In this document: piece after piece, positions 1 through 6,532 of the stretch
Layout of the letters: each line of letters opens with the position of its first letter
Numbering within the stretch: position 1 is the first letter of the stretch
Assembly (NCBI GenBank): GCA_028706695.1
Contig: JAQTVU010000040.1
Coordinates: forward strand, 1-9,770
DNA: 9,770 nucleotides
Direction: 5' to 3'
Source: Mycobacterium sp.
GTDB taxonomy: Bacteria > Actinomycetota > Actinomycetes > Mycobacteriales > Mycobacteriaceae
Position numbers and translations under genes: made by a program
Notes under the pieces: generated by a model
Database searches by the model: none
Told to the model about the DNA's origin: nothing
The model's input: only the letters and a program-made list of their open reading frames with translations

Positions 1-13
1 GGAGAAGTCACGT

Positions 14-784
14 TCAGTTCCGCGGTTGCAGCACCAGCACCAGATTGCTGACCAGAAACTCGCGCAGCAGCGGCACCGACGTCAGCCACCACGCCCAACG
101 AGGGTGGTAGCGGGGGAAAGCGGCGAGCGCGGCGCCGGTGCTCGCAGCCCAGCTCAGCCCGTCGGCCGCCGAGACCGCGAACAACGACGACCCGTAGTTG
201 TTTTTCGCCGGCTGGCCGTGTTTGCGGGCGTAGCGGGCGGCGGCGCGGGCGCCGCCCAGGTAGTGGGCCAACCCCGTCTCGTGCCCGCCGAAAGGGCCCA
301 GCCAAACGGTGTAGGACAGCACCGCCAGCCCGCCCGGCTTGGTCACCCGCAGCATTTCGCCGCCCAGCTGCCAGGGCCGCGGCACGTGCTCGGCGACGTT
401 GGACGACAGGCAGACGTCCACCGAGTCGTCGGCGAAGGGCAGCGCCATGCCCGACCCGCGCACGAAGGTGCCCGCCGGGTCGGGGGCAGCGGAGCCGGCG
501 GCGTGCATCTCGCCGGGATCGGGTTCGACGCCGATGTAGCGGACCCCGGCGTCGGCGAAGGCCCGCGCGAAGTATCCCGGGCCGCCGCCGACGTCCAGCA
601 GCGTGCGGCCGCCCGGGGCCTCGCCGTGCGTGGCCCGCCACAGGTCGCCCACCATCGCGGCGGTGTCGGCGGCCAGCGCGCCATAGAAGCGCGCCGGATC
701 CGGTTGCTCGTACCGGAAGGCGGATAACAGCCGCAGCGATCGGGCCAGCGTAGCCCGCCGCGCGAAGACCTCGGTAGCGACCAC
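14..784 (-). CDS. mtrP: SAM-dependent methyltransferase, MtrP / Rv0224c type
   Basis: This 256-residue protein is a class I SAM-dependent methyltransferase. Visible are motif I LLDVGGGPGYF (about 62-72), the acidic residue ending strand 2 (E87 in GVEPDP), ALPFADDSVDVCLSS (about 114-128), NVAEHVP (129-135) and the LRVTKPGG segment (145-152). Its closest known relative, by resemblance, is M. tuberculosis Rv0224c. The Corynebacterium glutamicum ortholog, MtrP, is a putative methyltransferase required for acetylation and efficient inner-membrane export of trehalose monomycolate; the methyl acceptor is unknown. No signal peptide is seen, although the C-terminus (about 232-252) is hydrophobic and could touch the membrane. 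The start is a GTG with no Shine-Dalgarno sequence but a TAGGGT box 6 nt upstream, which suggests a leaderless mRNA. It is divergent from the GT4 gene. The family call is firm; the specific role is inferred from orthology. Confidence 0.9.
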   Translation of the reverse strand: MVATEVFARRATLARSLRLLSAFRYEQPDPARFYGALAADTAAMVGDLWRATHGEAPGGRTLLDVGGGPGYFARAFADAGVRYIGVEPDPGEMHAAGSAAPDPAGTFVRGSGMALPFADDSVDVCLSSNVAEHVPRPWQLGGEMLRVTKPGGLAVLSYTVWLGPFGGHETGLAHYLGGARAAARYARKHGQPAKNNYGSSLFAVSAADGLSWAASTGAALAAFPRYHPRWAWWLTSVPLLREFLVSNLVLVLQPRN

Positions 785-790
785 CGGCCA

Positions 791-796
791 ACCCTA
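791..796 (-). promoter_or_regulatory. -10 box for mtrP, probable leaderless start
   Basis: On the minus strand the sequence reads TAGGGT, then 6 nt (TGGCCG), then the GTG start at 784. TANNNT is the mycobacterial sigma-A -10 consensus, and this spacing puts the transcription start at or next to the G of GTG. No purine-rich ribosome site lies upstream and no good -35 box was found. Inferred from pattern only. Confidence 0.5.
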
Positions 797-800
797 CGCA

Positions 801-839
801 GTCACCACCGGGCGGGGGCGCAGCTTCCCCCCGGGTGAC
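801..839. promoter_or_regulatory. Imperfect dyad between two divergent promoters
   Basis: The outer arms GTCACC (801-806) and GGTGAC (834-839) are perfectly complementary. The inner arms continue as CGGG and GGG pairs with short bulges, around a centre near 820. The element fills most of the space between the mtrP -10 box and the GT4 gene -10 box. It could be a shared operator or a DNA/RNA hairpin. No regulator is encoded in the window. Confidence 0.35.
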
Positions 840-852
840 GAACGGGCCAGGA

Positions 853-858
853 TAGGCT
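853..858 (+). promoter_or_regulatory. -10 box for the GT4 gene, probable leaderless start
   Basis: TAGGCT fits TANNNT and lies 8 nt before the ATG at 867. That places initiation at or within about 2 nt of the start codon. There is no AGGAGG-like sequence between box and ATG, so a leaderless transcript is the simplest reading. No convincing -35 box is visible. Confidence 0.45.
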
Positions 859-866
859 GGCGATCG

Positions 867-2039
867 ATGTCTGGTCTGCGCTCGGTGCTGCTGCTGTGCT
901 GGCGCGACACCGGACACCCACAGGGCGGGGGCAGCGAAGCCTACTTGCAGCGCATCGGCGCGCAACTTGCCGCGTCCGGGATCGCCGTCACGCTGCGCAC
1001 CGCGCGCTATCGGGGTTCCCTGCGACGTGAGGTCGTCGACGGCGTACGGATCGACCGTGCCGGCGGCCGGTACTCCGTTTACGTGTGGGCGCTGCTGGCG
1101 ATGGCGGCGGCGCGGCTGGGGCTGGGGCCGTTGCGGCGGGTGCGGCCCGATGCGGTCGTCGATACCCAGAACGGCCTGCCGTTTTTGGCCCGGCTGCTGT
1201 ACGGCCGGCGCGTGGTGGTCCTGGTGCACCATTGCCACCGCGAGCAGTGGCCGGTGGCCGGGCCCGTGCTGGGCCGGCTGGGCTGGTTGGTCGAGTCACA
1301 GCTGTCGCCATGGCTGAACCGGCGCAACCAGTACCTGACGGTGTCGCTGCCGTCGGCGCGCGACCTGGTGGCTCTCGGCGTGGGCAACGATCGGATCGCG
1401 GTGGTGCGCAACGGCCTTGACGAGGCGCCGGCGCAATCGCTGGTCGGCGCGCGGGCGGCCACGCCGCGGGTGGTGGTGCTGTCTCGGCTGGTGCCGCACA
1501 AGCAGATCGAGGATGCGCTCGAAGCGGTCGCGCAGCTGCGGCGGCGAATCCCGGGCCTGCGCCTCGACATCGTGGGCGGCGGCTGGTGGCGGGAGCGCCT
1601 GGTGGACCACGTGCAGCGGCTGGGCATCTCCGACGCGGTGGTGTTCCACGGCCACGTCGACGACGTCACCAAACATCATGTGCTGCAGAGCGCGTGGGTG
1701 CATGTGCTGCCCTCCCGCAAGGAGGGCTGGGGCCTGGCGGTCGTCGAGGCGGCCCAGCATCGGGTGCCCACCATCGGCTACCGCTCCTCGGGCGGGCTGT
1801 GCGACTCGATCGTCGACGGGGTGACCGGCATTCTGGTGGACGACCGGGCCGAGCTGGTGGATCGCCTGGAGGCACTTTTGTGCGACCCGGTGCTGCGCGA
1901 CCAGCTCGGCGCCAAGGCACAGACACGCAGCGGCGAATTTTCCTGGACGCAGAGCGCCACCGCGGTGCGCGGGGTGCTGGAAGCGGTGCGGTCCGGTCAC
2001 CGCGTCAGCGGCCTGATCGCCGGCGCCGAGCCGCGCTGA
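867..2039 (+). CDS. GT4-family glycosyltransferase, Rv0225 type
   Basis: This 390-residue GT-B fold glycosyltransferase should transfer a sugar from a nucleotide-sugar donor in the cytosol. The N-terminal half has the glycine loop QGGGSEAYL (about 19-27). The C-terminal half has VVVLSRLVPHKQIEDALEA (about 202-220), LDIVGGG (about 233-239) and the donor-site E-x7-E motif EGWGLAVVE (E286, E294), followed by GVTGILVDD (about 318-326), all typical of GT4 (glycosyl transferase group 1). It resembles M. tuberculosis Rv0225. Donor and acceptor are unknown. Its position between mtrP and the pgfA/tmaT genes suggests a role in envelope glycolipid or lipoglycan synthesis, which is inference from context. 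The ATG start is supported by a TAGGCT box 8 nt upstream. The last 35 bases overlap the 3' end of the convergent membrane-protein gene. Confidence 0.9.
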   Translation: MSGLRSVLLLCWRDTGHPQGGGSEAYLQRIGAQLAASGIAVTLRTARYRGSLRREVVDGVRIDRAGGRYSVYVWALLAMAAARLGLGPLRRVRPDAVVDTQNGLPFLARLLYGRRVVVLVHHCHREQWPVAGPVLGRLGWLVESQLSPWLNRRNQYLTVSLPSARDLVALGVGNDRIAVVRNGLDEAPAQSLVGARAATPRVVVLSRLVPHKQIEDALEAVAQLRRRIPGLRLDIVGGGWWRERLVDHVQRLGISDAVVFHGHVDDVTKHHVLQSAWVHVLPSRKEGWGLAVVEAAQHRVPTIGYRSSGGLCDSIVDGVTGILVDDRAELVDRLEALLCDPVLRDQLGAKAQTRSGEFSWTQSATAVRGVLEAVRSGHRVSGLIAGAEPR

Positions 2040-3708
2040 CCAGCGCGCCGGCCCCGCCGACGACGAGCATCGCCAGCCACGCCAGGTGCGCGGCCACGGC
2101 GCCCGCGCGCCGGGTGGGCGACGCGCCGGCCGTGTCGCCGCCGATCCGGTAGAGAGCCACCTCGTCGTCCCGGTAGGTCGGGGTCAGGCCCGCGAGGGTC
2201 CGGGCGGCCGCGCCCATGTCCCCGGCGCTGCCCGATTCGACGACCAGCCACCCCACGCCGGCCGAGGCCAACACCGCCGGGTCGGGTCCGGCCAACAGCA
2301 GCCGCTGGACGGCCCGGGCGTGGTTGCCCTCACCGGGCACGACCGTCCCGGAGATGACCAGGTCACCGGTGGTGAGCACGTCGGCGCGCACCCACCGGGC
2401 AAGCGGATCCAGGACCGGCGCCCGACCCGACCAGGCGAACAGCCGCATGGTGCCGGCGGGCAACACCGCGACGGTCCGGGGATCGGCGTTGACCGCCGCC
2501 GCCGTGACGGCCCATCCGGGCGGATAGCGCACCGGCGTCACCTTGCCCCACACCCCCCACGCCAGGTCGGGCAGGGCAAGGATCAGCGCGACACAACAGA
2601 GCAGCGCCGTGGCCGCCGGATGCACCCACCGCCGCAGCGTCAGCACCGCGCCGGCGCCCGCCAGCGTGTAGCCGGGCACCGCCAGCGCGACCCACTTTTG
2701 ACCGTCGCGCAGCACGCCGAAGCCGGGCATGGCGTCGACCACCTCGCTCAGCACGCGCAAGCCCGGGCCGGTCGCCAGTGCGGCCGGCACCACCACCGCC
2801 ACGATCGCCAACAGCAACAGCGGCGCCACCGCCGGACGGCGCGCCACCGCCGGCACACCGGCAGCCACCACGCCCAGCAGCGCCACGGCCGTCCAGATCG
2901 CGAAAAGCGAAGCCCGTGAAGGCGGTACGGCAGCAGCGTCCCAGATTCCGCCCAGGCTGGCCAGGCTGGGCAACGTGCCCAGTCCCGGTTCCGCGCGGGC
3001 CGCGAAGGCGCGGACGCCGAGCATTCCGGGGGTCGTGTGGGTCAGCGACGAGCCCAGCACCGTCGCGGTCAGCCAGGGCAGGGCCGCCACCAGCGCGGCG
3101 CCCATAGTCACCGCGGCGCACCGCCGGCGTGATCGTCCCGTGCCCGGGCCGTCGCCCGGGCCGGCCACACAGACCAGCGCGACCGTCGCGGCAAGCATCA
3201 GCCCGGTCGGGGTCAGGCCGGCCAGCGCGATCCAGAAGACCAGCGCCAACGGGCCACCAAGGGTGTCGGCCGAGCGCATCTCGAGCATCGCCGTCGCGAC
3301 CCAGGGCAGGCAGCCGTAGCCGACCAGCAGGCTCCAGTGGCCCTGCAGGAGCCGTTCGGCCACGTAGGGGTTCCAGATCGCCAGCGTGGCCGCGACGAAC
3401 TGTCCGGGGGCGCCCGCCGACGGCAGCGCCGCCGCGGTCAGCCGGGCCGCACCCCAGCCGGCCAGCCACAGCCCCACCACCAGCAGCGCCTTCACCACGA
3501 CGCCGCCGTCGACGACATGAGAGGCCAGCGCCACCGCGAAATCCTGCGGCGTGGCGCGCGGGGCCGAGGTCAGCCCGAGGGCGCTGTCGGAAAGGTATGA
3601 CCGCGGCGTGGACACCGCGTCGCGCAGCAGCAGGTAGCCCGGCTTGCCCAACGGGCCGGCCACCAGCAGCGCCAGGAGCAGCGGGTAGCCGGGTCGGGTC
3701 CAGCGCAC
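2005..3708 (-). CDS. Polytopic membrane protein, Rv0226c type, GT-C-like
   Basis: This 567-residue integral membrane protein begins with a hydrophobic segment (about 8-20) and a probable external loop with GYLLLRDAVSTPRS (24-37). Many further hydrophobic segments follow, roughly at 70-95, 105-140, 155-182, 198-218, 265-315, 338-358 and 365-380. A soluble stretch (about 385-535), a final membrane helix (about 540-560) and the basic tail RRRRSGR close the protein. WNPYVAERLLQGHWSLLVGY (112-131) and MPGFGVLRDGQKW (327-339) recall actinobacterial GT-C glycosyltransferase-like proteins such as AftD, but no activity is established. It matches Rv0226c in context and length. The GTG start lies 9 nt after the pgfA stop, and that stop is in the same frame, so no longer N-terminus is possible. 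The spacing suggests co-transcription with pgfA. The membrane-protein call is firm; the enzyme idea is tentative. Confidence 0.85.
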   Translation of the reverse strand: MRWTRPGYPLLLALLVAGPLGKPGYLLLRDAVSTPRSYLSDSALGLTSAPRATPQDFAVALASHVVDGGVVVKALLVVGLWLAGWGAARLTAAALPSAGAPGQFVAATLAIWNPYVAERLLQGHWSLLVGYGCLPWVATAMLEMRSADTLGGPLALVFWIALAGLTPTGLMLAATVALVCVAGPGDGPGTGRSRRRCAAVTMGAALVAALPWLTATVLGSSLTHTTPGMLGVRAFAARAEPGLGTLPSLASLGGIWDAAAVPPSRASLFAIWTAVALLGVVAAGVPAVARRPAVAPLLLLAIVAVVVPAALATGPGLRVLSEVVDAMPGFGVLRDGQKWVALAVPGYTLAGAGAVLTLRRWVHPAATALLCCVALILALPDLAWGVWGKVTPVRYPPGWAVTAAAVNADPRTVAVLPAGTMRLFAWSGRAPVLDPLARWVRADVLTTGDLVISGTVVPGEGNHARAVQRLLLAGPDPAVLASAGVGWLVVESGSAGDMGAAARTLAGLTPTYRDDEVALYRIGGDTAGASPTRRAGAVAAHLAWLAMLVVGGAGALVSAARRRRSGR

Positions 3709-3717
3709 GTCCGCCGG

Positions 3718-4992
3718 CTACTCCCGATCGGGCGGGGACGGCGGATCGGGCTCGCCCGGTTCGGCGTCGGGCGGCTTCCCCGGGGGCGGCGTGGGCGGGC
3801 CGGCCTCTTCGCGCATACCGGGACGCTGAGTGGGCAGCTTCTCGGTTTCGGCCTCGGCGCCGGGCACGGGCTCCTCGGCCCCGCGGCCGAAGAACTCCTC
3901 GGCGCCGGAGTCCAGGCCGGGCTCGGGCAGCGCCCGCTCGGTCCGCAGGCCGAACGACGCCAGCAGTGCACCGCCGACCAGCGCGATCACACCGACCGCG
4001 GTGAAGGTGATCGGCAGCACCCGTGACCACAGCGCCAGCCGGTCGCGTTCGTCGCGCGCCGCGTTGACCTGTGACTCCACGGTTTCCTCGTTGGAGGTGA
4101 CCCGGTAGTCGACCAGCGTCACCTCCGGCTTGAGCGGGTCACGGGCGTAGTAATGGTTGGCGTGCTCGGCCTTCTTCACGATGGTTCCCGAAACCGGGTC
4201 CACCCAGAATGTTTTCTGCGCGGCATAGTAGCGGGTCATGGTGATCTGCTCGCCCGGATCGCCGGAAACGCCCCACATCGCCGCCGGGGCGCTGACTTTG
4301 CCGTCCTCGTCGCCGGGATACAGCGACGGGTACACCACGGGAGCCACCAGCTTGCCGTCGGCGTTGTAGCCCACGTTCTGCGTGAAGCGGTACGTCTTGA
4401 GGCCGTTGACGTCGTCCTGGCCGTCGTAGTTGGCGTCGAACATCTTCTGCGCGATCGGGTCGAAATAAGGGTAGGTCTTCTTCTCGGTGTGGAACGGGAA
4501 CCGGTAGGACAGCCCCTCGTGGCGCAGCGCGATCGCCGTGGGCGGGTTGTCGTCATTGAAGGCGCGCGGCTTCTGCACCGAGCCGCCGGGGCGGGCGTCG
4601 TCGGAGACGGCCATCGCCGTCTTGCGGTTGAGCGTGACGGTGTCGACGATCGCCAGCAGCAGGCCGCTGTCTTTTTGCTTGTCGGTGCGCCGAAGCGTGC
4701 TGCCGACCTGCAGCGTGACCACCTCGGCATTGGCCGGCGACTCGACGGTGATCTGCTGCTGATCCACCACCGGCACGTTCTGGTTGACGACGACGTGGTC
4801 GGCGGACAAGGAGGCGAAGTCCAGCGCCCGGGCCGCGGTGCCGTCGCCGACCAGGGTGGTGTCGATGTCCAGCGGGATCTTGGCGATCCTGCTGCTGGTG
4901 TAGGTGGACAGCAGCAGCGCGGCAATCAGCAGGGCGGCCCCGAGTCCGATGATCCCGCATGCGGCGAACCGCAACATGACTGCCCGGTTCAC
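3718..4992 (-). CDS. pgfA: DUF3068 envelope protein PgfA/LmcA, Rv0227c type
   Basis: This protein has 424 residues from the chosen GTG. It has an N-terminal membrane helix (about 8-30), a large extracytoplasmic domain (about 31-322) rich in beta-type sequence with FDPIAQKMFDANYDGQDD (177-194) and YYAAQKTFWVDPVSGTI (255-271), a second helix (about 324-348), and a cytosolic tail (about 350-424) rich in Pro, Glu and Gly. This is the layout of DUF3068 proteins. Orthologs are M. tuberculosis Rv0227c, M. smegmatis PgfA (polar growth, MmpL3 partner, lipid trafficking) and C. glutamicum LmcA (lipomannan/LAM maturation). The frame stays open upstream to 5130, but AGGAGG 10 nt before the GTG and the match to the family's roughly 420 residues fix the start at 4992. 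An ATG five codons further in is the alternative. It is transcribed with the Rv0226c-type gene and divergent from tmaT. Confidence 0.9.
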   Translation of the reverse strand: MNRAVMLRFAACGIIGLGAALLIAALLLSTYTSSRIAKIPLDIDTTLVGDGTAARALDFASLSADHVVVNQNVPVVDQQQITVESPANAEVVTLQVGSTLRRTDKQKDSGLLLAIVDTVTLNRKTAMAVSDDARPGGSVQKPRAFNDDNPPTAIALRHEGLSYRFPFHTEKKTYPYFDPIAQKMFDANYDGQDDVNGLKTYRFTQNVGYNADGKLVAPVVYPSLYPGDEDGKVSAPAAMWGVSGDPGEQITMTRYYAAQKTFWVDPVSGTIVKKAEHANHYYARDPLKPEVTLVDYRVTSNEETVESQVNAARDERDRLALWSRVLPITFTAVGVIALVGGALLASFGLRTERALPEPGLDSGAEEFFGRGAEEPVPGAEAETEKLPTQRPGMREEAGPPTPPPGKPPDAEPGEPDPPSPPDRE

Positions 4993-5002
4993 GTCGCTGT
5001 GC

Positions 5003-5008
5003 CCTCCT
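5003..5008 (-). promoter_or_regulatory. Ribosome binding site deciding the pgfA start
   Basis: The minus strand reads AGGAGG followed by 10 nt and then GTG at 4992. This perfect anti-16S match supports the GTG over the upstream open frame reaching 5130 and over the internal ATG at 4977. Confidence 0.75.
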
Positions 5009-5078
5009 GATGGTCCCCGAAGTCGCCAAGCCCGTCCGCCGCGGCGCCCTGGCCAAGGCGGCGACGCAAACCCGTTTG

Positions 5079-5087
5079 ACCCTAACA
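5079..5087 (-). promoter_or_regulatory. Extended -10 box for pgfA
   Basis: On the minus strand the sequence is TGT-TAGGGT, an extended -10 (TGN-TANNNT). It would start transcription near 5072 and give a 5' leader of about 80 nt ahead of pgfA. No clear -35 box lies upstream, as is common for extended -10 promoters. Pattern-based only. Confidence 0.4.
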
Positions 5088-5152
5088 GCAGGGCGCGGAG
5101 TCCCGGCAGATGAACCTGCGCCACGTCCATCGGGGTTGCTGTGCTCGAAATA

Positions 5153-5170
5153 CCCGGCCGGCCGGCCGGG
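5153..5170. repeat. 18-bp perfect palindrome of CCGG units
   Basis: CCCGGCCGGCCGGCCGGG is identical to its own reverse complement. It lies 28 nt before the preferred tmaT start. It could form a hairpin in the tmaT leader, bind a dimeric regulator, or be a chance GC-rich repeat. Confidence 0.5.
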
Positions 5171-5198
5171 GCAGACTGTGTTGGTGAGCGAGGAACGG

Positions 5199-6350
5199 AT
5201 GGTGGGCGGGGTGCGCGGCTTCCTGCCCGCCGTGGAGGGCATGCGCGCGTGCGCGGCCATCGGCGTGGTCGTCACCCACGTCGCCTTCCAGACCGGACAC
5301 TCCAGCGGGGTGGACGGCCGGCTGTTCAGCCGCTTCGACCTGGCCGTCGCGGTGTTCTTCGCATTGTCGGGTTTCTTGCTGTGGCGCGGCCACGCCGCGG
5401 CGGCGCGTGGCCTGGGCCCGCGTCCCCGCACCGGCCACTACCTGCGGTCCAGGGCGGTCCGCATCATGCCGGCCTATGTGGTGGCCGTCGTTGCGATCCT
5501 GTCCCTGCTGCCCGACGCCGACCACGCCAGCCTGACGGTGTGGTTGGCCAATCTGACGCTCACCCAGATCTATGTGCCGCTGACCCTGACCGGCGGGCTG
5601 ACCCAGATGTGGAGCCTGGCCGTCGAGGTCAGCTTCTACCTGGTGTTGCCGGTTCTCGCGTTGCTGGCCCGCCGCGTCCCGGTCCGCGCCCGGGTCCCGG
5701 CGATCGCCGCGCTGGGCGCCCTCAGCTGGGCGTGGGGCTGGCTGCCGGTGGGCGCGGGCTCCGGTGTCAATCCGCTCGACTGGCCGCCGGCATTCTTCTC
5801 CTGGTTCGCCGCGGGCATAGTGCTGGCGGAGTGGGCGCACAGCGACATCGGGTGGCCGCACCGGCTGGCGCGGCGGCGGGTGCCCATGGTCGCGATCGCG
5901 GTGCTGGCCTACCTGGTGGCGGCCTCGCCGCTGGCCGGCCCGGAGGGCCTCATCCCGGGCAGCCCCGGGCAGTTCGCGGTGAAGACGGCAATGGGCGCGC
6001 TGGTCGCCTTCGCGCTGCTGGCGCCGTTGGTGCTGGACCGGGTGGACACTCCGCACCGGCTGCTGGGCAGCACCGCCATGGTGACCCTGGGGCGGTGGTC
6101 CTACGGCCTTTTCATCTGGCATCTGGCCGCGCTGGCGATGGTCTTCCCGGTGATCGGGACGTTCGCGTTCACCGGCCGGATGGCACAAGTGCTGGCCCTG
6201 ACACTGATCTTCGGTTTCGCGATCGCCGCCGTCAGCTATGCCCTGGTCGAGTCGCCCTGCCGGGAAGCGTTGCGGCGCTGGGAAAAACGCAACAAGCCGG
6301 GTGAGGCTTCGCAGGTCATCGACACGGAGGCGGACGTGATCGCGCCATGA
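5199..6350 (+). CDS. tmaT: Acyltransferase-3 membrane protein, TmaT / Rv0228 type
   Basis: This 383-residue member of the acyltransferase-3 family has about ten membrane helices. Family hallmarks are R16-x10-H27 (EGMRACAAIGVVVTHV), FFALSGFLLWRG (53-64), YLRSRAVRIMPAY (81-93), QMWSLAVEVSFY (136-147), GRWSYGLFIWHL (298-309) and VESPCREALRRW (350-361). The ortholog by resemblance and context is Rv0228. The C. glutamicum counterpart TmaT acetylates trehalose monomycolate, a step needed for its MmpL-mediated export. The ATG at 5199 has GAGG 5 nt upstream. In-frame GTGs at 5184 and 5178 are alternatives, and the frame is open back to 5010, which overlaps the pgfA leader and is unlikely to be translated. 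The cytosolic tail (about 362-383) is acidic at its end. It is divergent from pgfA. The family is certain, the acetyl-mycolate role is by orthology, and the exact start is unsure. Confidence 0.88.
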   Translation: MVGGVRGFLPAVEGMRACAAIGVVVTHVAFQTGHSSGVDGRLFSRFDLAVAVFFALSGFLLWRGHAAAARGLGPRPRTGHYLRSRAVRIMPAYVVAVVAILSLLPDADHASLTVWLANLTLTQIYVPLTLTGGLTQMWSLAVEVSFYLVLPVLALLARRVPVRARVPAIAALGALSWAWGWLPVGAGSGVNPLDWPPAFFSWFAAGIVLAEWAHSDIGWPHRLARRRVPMVAIAVLAYLVAASPLAGPEGLIPGSPGQFAVKTAMGALVAFALLAPLVLDRVDTPHRLLGSTAMVTLGRWSYGLFIWHLAALAMVFPVIGTFAFTGRMAQVLALTLIFGFAIAAVSYALVESPCREALRRWEKRNKPGEASQVIDTEADVIAP

Positions 6351-6367
6351 CATCGGCGTGTGCCGTC

Positions 6368-6390
6368 GACCGCCGCGCCTTGCCGGCGTC
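6368..6390 (+). terminator. Candidate hairpin after tmaT
   Basis: GACCGCCG (6368-6375) can pair with CGGCGTC (6384-6390) with one bulged C and an 8-nt loop, 17 nt after the tmaT stop. There is no T-run, but mycobacterial terminators often lack one. Weak evidence. Confidence 0.25.
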
Positions 6391-6409
6391 ATTGTCGCGC
6401 AACGGGATG

Positions 6410-6447
6410 TCTATGACCTCTATGACCTCTATGACCTCTATGACCTC
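6410..6447. repeat. 9-bp tandem repeat, 4.2 copies
   Basis: The unit TCTATGACC occurs four times without mismatch (6410-6445), followed by two further bases of a fifth copy. The unit is distinctly lower in GC than its surroundings. A 9-bp unit keeps frame, giving (YDL)n in one plus frame and (SMT)n in another, but no supported gene covers it. Copy number in such repeats often varies between strains. Confidence 0.9.
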
Positions 6448-6532
6448 GACGAACTCGCGGCCGGGCGGGCTCGTCTGTGCAGCGAGTGCGCCAGCGCCGA
6501 GATCTGCGTGCCGATCGGCGGGACCGGTTCCG

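Larger units (their letters stand above)
6351..6532. other. Convergent gap without a convincing gene
   Basis: The 182 bases lie between the stops of tmaT and php. They contain a 9-bp tandem repeat, one bulged hairpin and the palindrome GCCGATCGGC (6510-6519). Short open frames exist (GTG at 6358; ATG at 6347 overlapping the tmaT stop as ATGA), but none has a ribosome site or recognisable protein features. M. tuberculosis has Rv0229c at this position on the minus strand; no trace of it is recognisable here. Confidence 0.6.

Noticed and set aside
2363..4030. 555-residue minus-strand frame overlapping the Rv0226c-type gene and pgfA
   Set aside because: It is an out-of-frame shadow of two real genes, very rich in G, R and A, and has no membrane or domain pattern.
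4993..5130. N-terminal extension of PgfA by 46 residues
   Set aside because: It places a Pro/Arg/Gly-rich stretch before the membrane anchor, ignores the AGGAGG-GTG signal, and exceeds the usual family length.
5010..5198. N-terminal extension of TmaT
   Set aside because: It would overlap the pgfA ribosome site and promoter and lacks family similarity before FLPAVEGMRAC.
5082..6392. 436-residue open frame antisense to the whole of tmaT
   Set aside because: The predicted protein is rich in R, G, Q and H with no domain, and it lies opposite a gene with clear acyltransferase-3 motifs. Long antisense frames are expected in high-GC DNA.
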